A stretch of 64,000 nucleotides of DNA, taken from positions 54,182-118,181 of the forward strand of contig JBHYCS010000015.1 in NCBI GenBank assembly GCA_051861445.1, given 5' to 3'. The notes under the pieces are model-generated. The model ran no database searches. It saw only the letters and a list, made by a program, of their open reading frames with translations, and was not told where the DNA came from. Source of the DNA: Parasediminibacterium sp051861445 (GTDB lineage Bacteria > Bacteroidota > Bacteroidia > Chitinophagales > Chitinophagaceae). The translations under genes and the position numbers were made by a program. Positions 1-8,511 of the stretch are shown piece after piece; the stretch's first letter is position 1, and each line of letters begins with the position of its first letter.

Positions 1-219
1 ATTGTTGCTGACAATGCCATTCAAGGTAGTTTGTTTACAGAACAAGCCAAACAACAACAACGTATGTTGATGAGTACGATTGATAACATTAATTTTTCTA
101 TGCGAAACGATGTATTAAAATTTGCTGCAAGTGGAACCAGTAAAAACTGGAAAATGCAACAAAACTTTCATAGTCCAAGATATACAACTAGGTGGGACGA
201 AATTTGTAAAGTACAATAG
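1..219 (+). CDS. umuC: UmuC-type Y-family DNA polymerase, C-terminal fragment cut by the window edge
   Basis: The frame is open from base 1, so only the last 72 codons are present. The fragment ends with a motif reading WKMQQNF..SPRYTTRWDEI. This matches the C-terminal DUF4113 extension of UmuC, the catalytic subunit of DNA polymerase V, which performs error-prone translesion synthesis in the SOS response. The catalytic palm and finger domains would lie upstream, outside the window, where a umuD partner would be expected. The TAG stop directly abuts the stop codon of the convergent DUF72 gene. The family call rests only on this tail but the motif is distinctive. Confidence 0.82.
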   Translation: MVADNAIQGSLFTEQAKQQQRMLMSTIDNINFSMRNDVLKFAASGTSKNWKMQQNFHSPRYTTRWDEICKVQ

Positions 220-1128
220 CTAAAACAAATGTTGTTGCTGCGGTAAAAATTGTGGTTTTGCCAGTTGTAAGCCACATGTTTTATTGAGTTTGTCTATCAT
301 GTATACGGTTAATTCTGGAGAATAGCGTTCATCATGCATGTGCATGAAAAAATAAACCGATTCCATACCTTGTTGTAGCCAATATTGTATTCTGAGAATC
401 CATTCATCAATACGGGTGTAATCTGTTGCATGTAAACTATTGCCAACGTAACGAATAAATGTTTTAGGAACTGTTAAATGCATGTGTGCACAATCTCTTC
501 TACCACTTGTATCTGTAATTACAATGCCTATTCCTTTGCTTTTCAAAAAGTGAAATAGCTCGGTTTTAATGGCTTCAATGCCAAACCAATCTGTATGTCT
601 TACTTCTACAAAAAACTGAAAGTTGGTAGGTAACGATTGTAAAAATGAAAATAATTCTTCTTTTCGTTTGGGTGAAAATGTCTCACTTAGCTGAATAAAA
701 ATGGGGCCTAAATGCTGTTTAAAAGCTTGAATATTGTTTAAAAATTCATGAACAAGTAACTCTTTATTTAGTAAACTGCTGCTATGTGTAACTTCTTTAT
801 ACATTTTCGGGCAAAAAATAAAATCTCGTCCATTAGCTTGGTTAACCCACTTTTCTATTGTAGATGCAGAATATATTTTATAGTGTGTAGCATTTAATTC
901 AATGCTATTATAATGCTGCACATAGTGTGTTAAGAAATCTTTGTCCTTCGTTTTTGGTGGATAAATTTTACCTATCCATTCTGTTCGTCCCCATTTTGCA
1001 CATCCAATGTATATTTTAGGAGCAGCGGCAGGATTTCCAGATAGTATATTTCGATTAAATACAGGTTCTTTGGGTAAAAAAAATTGTATCGATTCTAGTT
1101 CTGATTCAGACACACGACCAAATTCCAT
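220..1128 (-). CDS. DUF72 (YecE-like) family protein
   Basis: This 302-residue protein matches the DUF72/YecE family, a TIM-barrel-like fold of unproven function. Visible hallmarks are the early YIGCAKWGRTEWIGKIYP stretch, the N-S-I-E-L-N-A-T-H-Y segment, FIQLSETFSPK and FFVEVRHTDWF. I place the start at the ATG at 1128. The frame extends to a TTG at 1164, but family members begin close to the GC.GW motif and ATG is preferred. The gene converges on umuC with no spacer between the two stop codons. Nothing in the neighbourhood indicates its substrate. Confidence 0.85.
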   Translation of the reverse strand: MEFGRVSESELESIQFFLPKEPVFNRNILSGNPAAAPKIYIGCAKWGRTEWIGKIYPPKTKDKDFLTHYVQHYNSIELNATHYKIYSASTIEKWVNQANGRDFIFCPKMYKEVTHSSSLLNKELLVHEFLNNIQAFKQHLGPIFIQLSETFSPKRKEELFSFLQSLPTNFQFFVEVRHTDWFGIEAIKTELFHFLKSKGIGIVITDTSGRRDCAHMHLTVPKTFIRYVGNSLHATDYTRIDEWILRIQYWLQQGMESVYFFMHMHDERYSPELTVYMIDKLNKTCGLQLAKPQFLPQQQHLF

Positions 1129-1227
1129 AAAAGTTTTTATATGATGATTGAATTGAAAATACAATTTCTAACAGAAATAATGCTGAATAGTTGATAAGTA
1201 CACCGTTTGTAGCCTTATTTTTACGCC

Positions 1228-1845
1228 ATGAAGCCAACAGTAAAAAACATCATTTTCGATTTAGGAGGAATATTTTTATCGCTTAATTACCAACTTACCA
1301 AAGATGCATTTATTGCTTTAGGCGTAAAAGATTTCGATGAGCATTTTACACAACATCATGCAAATGATTTGTTTGAGAAATTAGAAAAAGGACAAATTAC
1401 TGAAACTGAATTTTATGATGAATTAAGAGCTGCTACTAATTTGCAAGCTAGTAACGATGAAATTAAAACTGCTTGGAATGCAATGCTGTTAGGATTTATT
1501 CCTGAAAAAATTGAATGGCTAAAAGCAATTAAACAACGATACAATGTGTTTTTATTCTCTAACACCAATCAAATTCATTACGATGCTTTTATGGATTTGT
1601 ATGTAAGAGATATTGGAACCAACGATTTTAATACACATTTTATAAAAGCGTATTATTCTCAATATATGGGTTTAAGAAAACCTTATGCAGCATCGTTTTT
1701 GCACATTATTCATGAACAAAATTTACAAGTAGCAGAAACTTTGTTTATTGATGATACGGAGAAAAATATTGTAACGGCCAACGAATTGGGTCTTCAAACT
1801 GTTTTACTTTTAGCACCACAAACGGTATTGGATTTAGAATTATAA
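1228..1845 (+). CDS. HAD-superfamily hydrolase, subfamily IA
   Basis: A 205-residue haloacid-dehalogenase-type phosphatase. Motif I is IIFDLGGI near residue 9, with the nucleophilic Asp but Gly at the D+2 position, as is usual in the YihX/epoxide-hydrolase-like branch. Motif II is FLFSNTN, motif III is the Lys in GLRKPY, and motif IV is the acidic pair in LFIDDTEKN. A helical cap lies between motifs I and II. It probably dephosphorylates a small sugar phosphate or related metabolite; the substrate cannot be read from sequence. It ends directly against the convergent DUF4834 gene. Confidence 0.85.
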   Translation: MKPTVKNIIFDLGGIFLSLNYQLTKDAFIALGVKDFDEHFTQHHANDLFEKLEKGQITETEFYDELRAATNLQASNDEIKTAWNAMLLGFIPEKIEWLKAIKQRYNVFLFSNTNQIHYDAFMDLYVRDIGTNDFNTHFIKAYYSQYMGLRKPYAASFLHIIHEQNLQVAETLFIDDTEKNIVTANELGLQTVLLLAPQTVLDLEL

Positions 1846-2100
1846 TTAATTTTTTACTTCCTCAAAATCAATATATTCATCGTTGTTGTTGCTTGTTGGC
1901 TGTTTTTGTACAGGCTCTTGTTTGGGCATATTCGAAAATGGTGTTTGCTGAAAAGGCGTTTGTTGGAATGGTTGCTGATCTTGCATTTGACGCATATTTT
2001 TTTTCATGGCAGAAACCGTTCTGCTAATGGGTATCACAAACTGAAAAATAAAGCGATACAATAAATAAATTACAAACCCCCAAAGTAAATATTTTAACAT
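1846..2100 (-). CDS. Small membrane protein, DUF4834-like
   Basis: An 84-residue protein with one hydrophobic N-terminal segment (about residues 3-26), then a basic stretch, then a Gln/Pro-rich tail. The tail contains a tandem near-repeat (PFQQTPFQQTPF) and ends in EYIDFEEVK. That ending and the overall architecture fit DUF4834, a short Bacteroidota family of unknown function. It is probably anchored in the inner membrane with a disordered cytoplasmic tail. It converges on the HAD phosphatase with zero spacing. Confidence 0.7.
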   Translation of the reverse strand: MLKYLLWGFVIYLLYRFIFQFVIPISRTVSAMKKNMRQMQDQQPFQQTPFQQTPFSNMPKQEPVQKQPTSNNNDEYIDFEEVKN

Positions 2101-2222
2101 AAGGCTGTAAAGATAAATGTGTATAACAATTATTCTTACAGTTTTAGCATGTGATTAACGGTTTTGCATTAAATAATACAGCTTTTGTGTAAAAAATAAC
2201 CTGTATTTTAAACATAGGCATA

Positions 2223-2230
2223 TACATTTG
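2223..2230 (+). promoter_or_regulatory. Candidate -7 promoter box for carB (TACATTTG)
   Basis: TACATTTG matches the Bacteroidota -7 consensus TAnnTTTG exactly and is followed by CAC, as at other starts in this window. It would begin transcription near 2235, giving a leader of about 97 nt before carB. No good -33 TTTG lies at the usual spacing, so the call rests on one box. Confidence 0.45.
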
Positions 2231-2254
2231 CACAATTTATTTTTTTAGTTCCAT

Positions 2255-2314
2255 CAGCGAACAGAACGTACAAGAGTGCGACGCAACAAAAGCCTCATGC
2301 ATGTTCTACAGCTG
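2255..2314 (+). promoter_or_regulatory. Structured 5' leader of carB
   Basis: The leader is noticeably richer in G+C than its surroundings. It can fold with CAGC (2255-2258) pairing GCTG (2311-2314) and AGAAC (2263-2267) pairing GTTCT (2303-2307). These enclose a loop with the element GTGCGACGCAAC. The 3' arm covers the start of a mini-ORF that overlaps carB. This looks like a regulatory leader for carbamoyl phosphate synthesis. I could not match it to a riboswitch class I know. Confidence 0.4.
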
Positions 2315-2339
2315 GTTAACAAAGCCTTACTATGCCTAA
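2301..2339 (+). CDS. Putative 12-codon upstream ORF overlapping the carB start
   Basis: ATG at 2301 opens a 12-codon frame reading MFYSWLTKPYYA. Its TAA stop (2337-2339) lies inside the second and third codons of carB. The overlap with the carB ATG (2332) suggests translational coupling or regulated re-initiation. The start codon is partly buried in the leader stem (2303-2307). Three Tyr, one Phe and one Trp in 12 codons is a biased composition. Expression is inferred, not shown. Confidence 0.35.
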   Translation: MFYSWLTKPYYA

Positions 2340-3978
2340 AGACAACTCTATTCAATCGGTTTTAATTATTGGTTCTGGTCCCATTATTATCGGACAAGCT
2401 TGTGAATTCGACTATTCTGGCTCTCAAGCAGCACGTAGTTTAAGAGAAGAGGGAATTGAAGTGATTTTGATTAATAGTAATCCTGCTACTATTATGACCG
2501 ATCCTATGATGGCAGATAAAGTGTATTTATTGCCATTAACGCCTGAAAGTATTGAACAAATTTTGCAAGAAAACAAAATTGATGCTGTATTGCCAACAAT
2601 GGGTGGACAAACCGCTTTGAACTTGTGTAAAGAGGTAGATGAACTAGGTATTTGGGAAAAATACAATTGCAAAATGATTGGTGTAGATGTGGCAGCCATT
2701 GACACAGCAGAAGATAGAGAACAGTTTAGACAATTAATGGTAAAAATTGGTGTTGCTGTAGCACCTAGCCATGTAGCCAATAGTTTTTTAGAAGGAAAAG
2801 AATTTGCTCAAAAAATTGGGTTTCCGTTGGTAATTCGTCCATCATTTACCTTAGGTGGAACTGGTGGCGGCTTTGTGCATAGCAAAGATGAATTAGATGC
2901 AGCTTTAGAACGTGGTTTAAAAGCTAGCCCTATACATGAAGTATTGGTAGAAAAAGCAGTTTTAGGGTGGAAAGAATATGAATTAGAATTGTTGAGAGAT
3001 AAAAATGATAACGTTGTTATTATTTGTACAGTAGAAAATTTAGATCCAATGGGTGTGCATACAGGTGATAGTATTACAGTAGCACCTGCCATGACGTTGA
3101 GCGATACGGCTTATCAAGAAATGCGTAATCAAGCCATGTTAATGATGCGTAGTTTGGGTAATTTTCAAGGAGGTTGTAATGTACAGTTTGCTCAAAACCC
3201 TGCAACAGAAGAATTAATTGCGGTAGAAATTAATCCTCGTGTAAGCCGTTCTTCTGCATTAGCTAGTAAAGCAACGGGTTATCCTATTGCAAAAATTGCT
3301 GCAAAATTAGCCATTGGTTATACTTTAGACGAATTAAAGAATCAGATTACACAAACTACATCGGCCTATTTTGAGCCAGCATTAGATTATGTAATTGTAA
3401 AAATGCCACGTTGGAATTTTGATAAATTTAAAGGTGCAAACGATACTTTAGGTTTACAAATGAAAAGCGTAGGAGAGGTAATGGCCATTGGTAGGAGTTT
3501 TACAGAAGCATTGCAAAAAGCTTGTCAAAGTTTAGAAAACGATGCTGTTGGTTTGGGTTATTATGGCAAAAGTTTAATGAAGAGTGAAGAATTGGTAGAA
3601 TATATTAAAACACCAAAGTGGGATAGAATATTTAGAATAAAAGACGCTTTAATGCAAGGTTCTACAGTTAAAAGCATTGCACAAGCAACAGGTATAGATC
3701 GTTGGTTTTTATACCAAATACAAAAGATATGTTTGATTGAAAAAGAAATTGGTAATTATCGATTAGAATCTTTGCCTGAAACACTTTTAAAAGATGCCAA
3801 AAAGAATGGCTTTAGCGATGCACAAATTGCTAAAATATTACAAGGCACTTGTAGTGATGATGAGGTGTATGAAAAAAGAAAAGCATTAGGTATAACTAGA
3901 GTATACAAAATGGTAGATACTTGTGCTGCTGAATTTGAGGCCAAAACACCTTATTTCTACAGTAGTTTTGAAGGGTAA
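2332..3978 (+). CDS. carB: Carbamoyl-phosphate synthase large subunit, N-terminal half only (split CarB)
   Basis: The 548-residue product covers the carboxyphosphate ATP-grasp domain (about 1-400) and the oligomerisation domain (about 400-548). CarB usually has about 940-1070 residues, with a second ATP-grasp domain that makes carbamoyl phosphate. Clear signatures are the VLIIGSGPIIIGQACEFDYS start, RPSFTLGGTGGG, and EINPRVSRSSALASKATGYP. The protein stops at TPYFYSSFEG, exactly the inter-half linker, and a strong terminator follows. No remnant of the second half is readable downstream, so this looks like a true gene split rather than a frameshift. It supplies carbamoyl phosphate for pyrimidines and arginine if the other half and CarA exist elsewhere. 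Confidence 0.9.
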   Translation: MPKDNSIQSVLIIGSGPIIIGQACEFDYSGSQAARSLREEGIEVILINSNPATIMTDPMMADKVYLLPLTPESIEQILQENKIDAVLPTMGGQTALNLCKEVDELGIWEKYNCKMIGVDVAAIDTAEDREQFRQLMVKIGVAVAPSHVANSFLEGKEFAQKIGFPLVIRPSFTLGGTGGGFVHSKDELDAALERGLKASPIHEVLVEKAVLGWKEYELELLRDKNDNVVIICTVENLDPMGVHTGDSITVAPAMTLSDTAYQEMRNQAMLMMRSLGNFQGGCNVQFAQNPATEELIAVEINPRVSRSSALASKATGYPIAKIAAKLAIGYTLDELKNQITQTTSAYFEPALDYVIVKMPRWNFDKFKGANDTLGLQMKSVGEVMAIGRSFTEALQKACQSLENDAVGLGYYGKSLMKSEELVEYIKTPKWDRIFRIKDALMQGSTVKSIAQATGIDRWFLYQIQKICLIEKEIGNYRLESLPETLLKDAKKNGFSDAQIAKILQGTCSDDEVYEKRKALGITRVYKMVDTCAAEFEAKTPYFYSSFEG

Positions 3979-4000
3979 ATAAAAGGATTTGAGATAAACA

Positions 4001-4042
4001 AAAAGCAGGCTTTGTAAAAATAAGAGCCTGCTTTTTTATTAT
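4001..4042 (+). terminator. Intrinsic terminator after carB
   Basis: AAAAGCAGGCT (4001-4011) pairs perfectly with AGCCTGCTTTT (4025-4035) across a 13-nt loop, and a T-run follows. It lies 22 nt after the carB stop, so the half-length gene has its own transcript end. Confidence 0.85.
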
Positions 4043-4541
4043 AAAGTTTTTATGTAAACTAATTTACTTGCTACTAGTTTTTGTAATTTATATGAACTTG
4101 AGTAATAAAGGTTAGCACTTACAATTTTAGCAACTATTTTCTACTAAAACCATGTAATTGGTTGTTGTTTTTTCAATTATAGGGGGCAAATCAATTTTTC
4201 GATTTTAGGGTATTTATTTTTTGTTGCATCCTCAATACATTCACTCACTAATTTATTGTTAAAAATTAATTATTTGCTCTTTCAATAAAAATTACGATTA
4301 TTGCATGAAGTTAATCGATTGAATTTTGTGAAATAGGGCGTAATTGATTAAATGATTGCGACTTTTCTGACTTGCCGAAATTATATGTTATGAAAATAAT
4401 CGTTCCTTATTGTGTCAATATGAATTATCGATACCATTTTATTACTATTAATAATTTAATCAAAATAATACCAACTAACTAACCGAATTACAATCAACAA
4501 AACATTACCTCTAATTTTTTATCAAACAAAATGTCTGCTAT
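4043..4541. other. About 500-bp non-coding gap upstream of the T9SS surface protein
   Basis: I see no credible gene here. The stretch is very A+T-rich, with stops in all frames. The last 100 bases before the ATG at 4542 probably hold the promoter of the surface protein, but I see no good -33/-7 pair and no convincing dyad. Confidence 0.6.
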
Positions 4542-7424
4542 ATGAAAAAAAACTTTCCTTTCTTTTTGCTACTTACATCACTCTTTTGCTTTAATCAAAG
4601 TATCTTCTCCCAGAAAACGTGGGTGGGTACAGCTACTGGTGGTAGTTGGAACACTGATGCCAATTGGAGTGGAGGTGTAAAACCCGGGTCTAATGATGAT
4701 GTTGTAATTACTACAACTGACTTGATGACTATTGTTCTTGATTTTACAAATTCTACAATTATTAATTCACTTACAATTAATGGTACACATAATGTTATAT
4801 TTACAACAGATGCAAATAGAACCATTAACCTAGGAGGTGCTGGTACATCTGGTACTGCACTAAATATTGCAGCTTCAAGAGCTTTAACGCTTAATTCACC
4901 CGCAACAGTCTCAGTTGGTATTATATTAAGTATTCCTACAAATTATACTGCAACAATCAATGGTACGCTTAATCTTGCAGCATTTGGTACGGGTACAGGT
5001 GTTGCTGCCTCTCAAAGCAACCAATTACTAGCAGTAGATGCCAATAGTGTTCAAGTAAATAGTGGTGGAGCGATTAATGCAAATGCAAGAAATAATGGTA
5101 CGGGGGTGTATCCTTTTGGTGCAACAGCTACAAATAATAATATAATTGTTTTTAATAGTGGTTCAAGTTTTACACATTATGGAGGTAATGGACCTTGGGG
5201 TAGTGCATCAGCCCCTGCAGCAATTGCTGAATTTAAATCAGGAAGTACGTTTAACGTTTTCAGCGCTAGTACACCTTTCAATCCGTCTTTAGCAGGACGA
5301 TCTTTAGGTAATCTAGTGATTGGTTGTGGCTGTACACTTACAAACGTTAGCAATGCGTCTAGCTTAACAACAACAATTGAAAACCTAACTGTTAATTCCG
5401 GTACTATGGCTTTGTTTGCAGCAAGTGGTAGTACAGCATTGCCTACTTATTCGCTAGGTAATATATCTCTTGGTCAATCGGGTACAGGAACAGCAACACT
5501 ATCTCTTAGAGCTGATGGTGCTAGTGGACAAACTGCTTCTTATACTATTAGTGGAAATATAGTTCTTGGTAATAATTCTACGGCTGCAACATCTAGTCTA
5601 AACTTTGGCAATACTTCTTCATCTAGTGGGGGGGCTATTACTAATATTACTTTCACAGGTGTAAATAAGTCATTAACAGAGGGAAGTGCAGGTACGAAAA
5701 ATTTTAATATTTCAACATCTAACTCTGGCTCATCAAATTTCACTACTAACATAGTGCTGCAAACTGGGGCTAGTTTTACATTTAATAAAAATATGCTTCT
5801 TGACAATACTGCTAACAGTACTATTTCCTTAAATATTAATCCAACTGCTACGCTTACAATAGCAGGTGCAAATACAGCATTTAGGCACAATTCAGCAACC
5901 AACACTTTTACCAACAATGGTTTGTTAGTAATAGCATCTACAGCTGCAGGTACTGCAAGAATTGCAAATTCTACAGGTGCCATTCCTGGCAATGTTACAG
6001 TACAACGTTTTATACCAGGTGGTAATCGTCGTTTTCGTTTTATAAGCCATCCGTTCAAAAGAGATACAAGTATTAATATAGTGAGAGGTATAGATTATAC
6101 AGGTGCAAATGGAACAGCCAATGGTTTCAGTATAAATACTGGTACTAATAGTCCAAGTGTGTTTATGTTCAATACAGCTACTGCCGATGGCGGTAGCCCA
6201 ACAGATGCAGGATGGACAGCATTTACAGCAGCTAATACCAATGTTGGTGCCAATGCTTTTAAAATTGGTCAAGGTATAAGAATTTTAGTGCGTGGAGCCG
6301 CAGGACAAGGTTTGGATGGTAATACTTATGTTCCTAGAGATACAACTATCAGTATGACAGGTAATGTAAATACGGGGAATGTAGATGTGCCATTGGTTTT
6401 AGGAGGAAGTGGAACAACACAAGACTTTAACTTGATAGGTAATCCATATCCTGCACCAGTAAATATTGGAGCAATTGTAAAGGCGAGTAGTTTAATAACT
6501 GCTAAAACAATATATGTACGTAATCCTGCTACGAGTGCCTATTTAACAAAACCTGTAGGAACAGGTGATGCAAATGATGGAAATTATACCTTAAACAGCT
6601 TATCAGCATTTTTTGTAAAAGCAAATTCAGCAGGTAATTTGGTTTTTGCAGAAGCCAATAAAGTAACAACTGAAAGTGGTGACGTAGTTTTTGCAGATGA
6701 TGCCAATGTTAAAACACCTATGATAGAATTAGAGGCACAAATAAATGGTCAAGTGTACGATAACTACATTGTGAAATTCAGCAACCAATACAGCAAAGGC
6801 TTAGATAAAGATTTTGATGCTGTAAAAATGCAAAACGACATAGTAAATTTATATAGTAAAACAAGCGAAGGAAAACAACTGGGTTTAGATGCTAGAAATT
6901 TTAGCCAACAAACTGAAATACCTTTAGGCCTTACCATTAATAATGGCAAACAAACCATAACCTTAAAAAATACAAACAATTATTTATCCGAGAATATGGA
7001 AGTTGTGTTATGGGATAAACTAACTAACATAAAAACACCATTGGTAAAAGATGCTGCTTATACATTAGAACTTGATAAAGATAATGTAGAAACAATTGGA
7101 GAGGACAGATTAGTATTATTATTAAGTAGTAAAACAACAGCTGTTATAGATGCATTACCAACAGCCAGTGCATTTACTGCAAAATTAGTGGGAAGCAATT
7201 TAGTGGGTAATAATGATGTACAAGTACGTATAGTGAATCCTCTAAAAGCCAATACCAATGTTAAATTAGTAAACACGTTAGGTCAGTTGATAAGTAATCA
7301 ACAAGGTAGCCAATTAGATGTACAAAATATAAGTATCTCTACTAAACAATTATTAGCTGGTAAATACTTTGTAGAGGTACAATGTGGTACTGAAAAACAA
7401 GTAATTCAAATTGTTAAAAATTAA
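4542..7424 (+). CDS. Secreted T9SS cargo, putative surface adhesin
   Basis: This 960-residue protein has an N-terminal signal peptide (about 1-24, ending IFSQ). The motif WVGTATGGSWNTDANWSGG with VKPGSNDDVVI follows, as found at the start of many Bacteroidota surface proteins with parallel-beta repeats. The central region is low in charge and rich in Thr, Ser, Asn, Gly and Ala. That suits a beta-helix that is secreted and perhaps binds surfaces or glycans. The final 70 or so residues (VRIVNPLKANTNVKL through IQIVKN) are a type-A T9SS sorting domain, recognised by PorV/PorU for export. No catalytic motif is apparent. A PID-CTERM mini-protein follows 91 nt downstream on the same strand. Confidence 0.82.
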   Translation: MKKNFPFFLLLTSLFCFNQSIFSQKTWVGTATGGSWNTDANWSGGVKPGSNDDVVITTTDLMTIVLDFTNSTIINSLTINGTHNVIFTTDANRTINLGGAGTSGTALNIAASRALTLNSPATVSVGIILSIPTNYTATINGTLNLAAFGTGTGVAASQSNQLLAVDANSVQVNSGGAINANARNNGTGVYPFGATATNNNIIVFNSGSSFTHYGGNGPWGSASAPAAIAEFKSGSTFNVFSASTPFNPSLAGRSLGNLVIGCGCTLTNVSNASSLTTTIENLTVNSGTMALFAASGSTALPTYSLGNISLGQSGTGTATLSLRADGASGQTASYTISGNIVLGNNSTAATSSLNFGNTSSSSGGAITNITFTGVNKSLTEGSAGTKNFNISTSNSGSSNFTTNIVLQTGASFTFNKNMLLDNTANSTISLNINPTATLTIAGANTAFRHNSATNTFTNNGLLVIASTAAGTARIANSTGAIPGNVTVQRFIPGGNRRFRFISHPFKRDTSINIVRGIDYTGANGTANGFSINTGTNSPSVFMFNTATADGGSPTDAGWTAFTAANTNVGANAFKIGQGIRILVRGAAGQGLDGNTYVPRDTTISMTGNVNTGNVDVPLVLGGSGTTQDFNLIGNPYPAPVNIGAIVKASSLITAKTIYVRNPATSAYLTKPVGTGDANDGNYTLNSLSAFFVKANSAGNLVFAEANKVTTESGDVVFADDANVKTPMIELEAQINGQVYDNYIVKFSNQYSKGLDKDFDAVKMQNDIVNLYSKTSEGKQLGLDARNFSQQTEIPLGLTINNGKQTITLKNTNNYLSENMEVVLWDKLTNIKTPLVKDAAYTLELDKDNVETIGEDRLVLLLSSKTTAVIDALPTASAFTAKLVGSNLVGNNDVQVRIVNPLKANTNVKLVNTLGQLISNQQGSQLDVQNISISTKQLLAGKYFVEVQCGTEKQVIQIVKN

Positions 7425-7515
7425 GTTTGGTTTAATTAAGTAATAAAAATTTAAAACACCTTTTTTAGTTTCCTCTTGAATGGTAGGAATATAAATAAGG
7501 AAAAAACTCAGCACA

Positions 7516-7719
7516 ATGAAACAACTAAAATCATATAAGAAACAACTTCTAAATATAGCATTTATCCTTTTTATTCTTTTAATTCCAACTGCCATTTTCG
7601 CACAGCCAGGATTTGATGACGATGTAAGTGATGTGCCAGTAGATGGCGGACTTTCATTGCTAGTAGCAGCAGGAATAGGTTATGGTGCTAAAAAAATGAG
7701 AGATAAGCGTCAAAAATAA
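7516..7719 (+). CDS. PID-CTERM sorting-domain mini-protein
   Basis: A 67-residue protein made of a signal peptide or membrane helix (about 1-29, ending IFAQ), a ten-residue acidic linker (PGFDDDVSDV) and a C-terminal PVDGGLSLLVAAGIGYGAKK segment with a basic tail. The C-terminal part matches the PID-CTERM sorting signal of Bacteroidota: a Pro-[IV]-Asp-Gly-Gly motif, a short glycine-rich helix, then Lys/Arg. That signal is thought to direct processing and anchoring. Almost nothing is left as a mature domain. It follows the T9SS surface protein and may share its transcript. Its role is unknown. Confidence 0.75.
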   Translation: MKQLKSYKKQLLNIAFILFILLIPTAIFAQPGFDDDVSDVPVDGGLSLLVAAGIGYGAKKMRDKRQK

Positions 7720-7742
7720 GTTCGGTTCAGTTGTTTAAATAG

Positions 7743-7777
7743 AAAGAGGCTTTTCATTTTTTTGAAAAGCCTCTTTT
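7743..7777. terminator. Bidirectional terminator between the PID-CTERM gene and the SDR gene
   Basis: AAAGAGGCTTTTC (7743-7755) pairs with GAAAAGCCTCTTT (7764-7776), with a T-rich loop and flanking A and T runs. It lies between two convergent genes and can serve both. Confidence 0.85.
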
Positions 7778-7801
7778 GTTTTTTATGCAAAATAATTGCG
7801 G

Positions 7802-8500
7802 TTATAAATCTCCAAGAATAGGTCTTAGAATAATGTCTTCTACAACTGCTTGTGCAGAAAGTTGCGAACATGCAAATACCATTTTAGCAATATCATCAGC
7901 TTCCATAATTCTGTTTTTGTCAACACCACTATCGGCCCAACTATCTGTAAATGCTGCACCTGGTAAAACTGCTGTCACTTTTATGGAGTGTAGTTTTAGC
8001 TCTTCTCTCAGGTTTTTACTAAATCCTAAAAGAGCAAATTTGCTAATGCTGTAGCTGCCTCCATTGGCATATGCTTGTAAAGATGCTATAGAACAAATGT
8101 TGAAAATATGACCTGCTTTTTTTTCAATCATCGAAGGTAAAACTGCTCTCGTAAAATGGTAAGCACTATACAAGTTGGTAGCCATCATTTTTTCTAAAAT
8201 ACCTTCTGCTTCATTGTGTATGCTACCTGGTAAAAAGCTTCCTGCATTGTTAATTACGATATCTGGTGTGCCAAATGTGAGACACCAATTTGCAAAATTT
8301 ACTACTTCTTCCTGCACACTCATGTCTACAGGCATTGCCTTAATTTCAATATTTGCGTACATGTTTTGAAAAGTTTGTACCATTTCGTATAAATTGGTTT
8401 CACTTCTTGCACAAACTAAAATTCTATATCCAGCAGCTGCAAATTGATGAGCCATTGCAAGTCCTAACCCTTTTGTAGCACCAGTAATAATTACATTCAT
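7802..8500 (-). CDS. Short-chain dehydrogenase/reductase (SDR)
   Basis: A 232-residue classical SDR with a Rossmann fold. The nucleotide-binding motif is TGATKGLG (residues 6-13), the NNAG motif is near 84-87, and the catalytic Ser137, Tyr150 and Lys154 are in place (SIAS ... YSISK). An Arg in the CARSE stretch after the second strand suggests NADP preference. Members reduce or oxidise hydroxyl/keto groups; this one resembles 3-ketoacyl-ACP-reductase-like or sepiapterin-reductase-like enzymes, and its substrate is not identifiable. It is the last gene of a minus-strand run with cdsA, 11 nt downstream of it. Confidence 0.88.
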   Translation of the reverse strand: MNVIITGATKGLGLAMAHQFAAAGYRILVCARSETNLYEMVQTFQNMYANIEIKAMPVDMSVQEEVVNFANWCLTFGTPDIVINNAGSFLPGSIHNEAEGILEKMMATNLYSAYHFTRAVLPSMIEKKAGHIFNICSIASLQAYANGGSYSISKFALLGFSKNLREELKLHSIKVTAVLPGAAFTDSWADSGVDKNRIMEADDIAKMVFACSQLSAQAVVEDIILRPILGDL

Positions 8501-8511
8501 GTAGAGTTTTT

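Noticed and set aside
1129..1164. TTG-initiated extension of the DUF72 gene; similar extensions at 10640-10675, 14142-14177, 33932-34024, 43307-43384 and 51208-51273
   Set aside because: Most begin at TTG, and several overlap a promoter box, an operator or the neighbouring gene. Family alignments and a downstream ATG favour the shorter starts used here.
2235..2331. A known riboswitch class for the carB leader
   Set aside because: I compared it from memory with SAM, preQ1, THF, PRPP, guanidine and similar motifs and saw no matching core. It is left as an unclassified leader.
3979..4541. Possible remnant of the C-terminal half of carB
   Set aside because: The segment contains a strong terminator and then stops in all frames. 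No second-half motif (GSGPNRIGQ, ATP-grasp loops) could be read on either strand.
5540..6058. 172-codon open frame on the minus strand inside the T9SS surface protein
   Set aside because: It mirrors the low-complexity Thr/Asn-rich coding strand and has no recognisable domain, promoter or fitting neighbour. It is a shadow frame.
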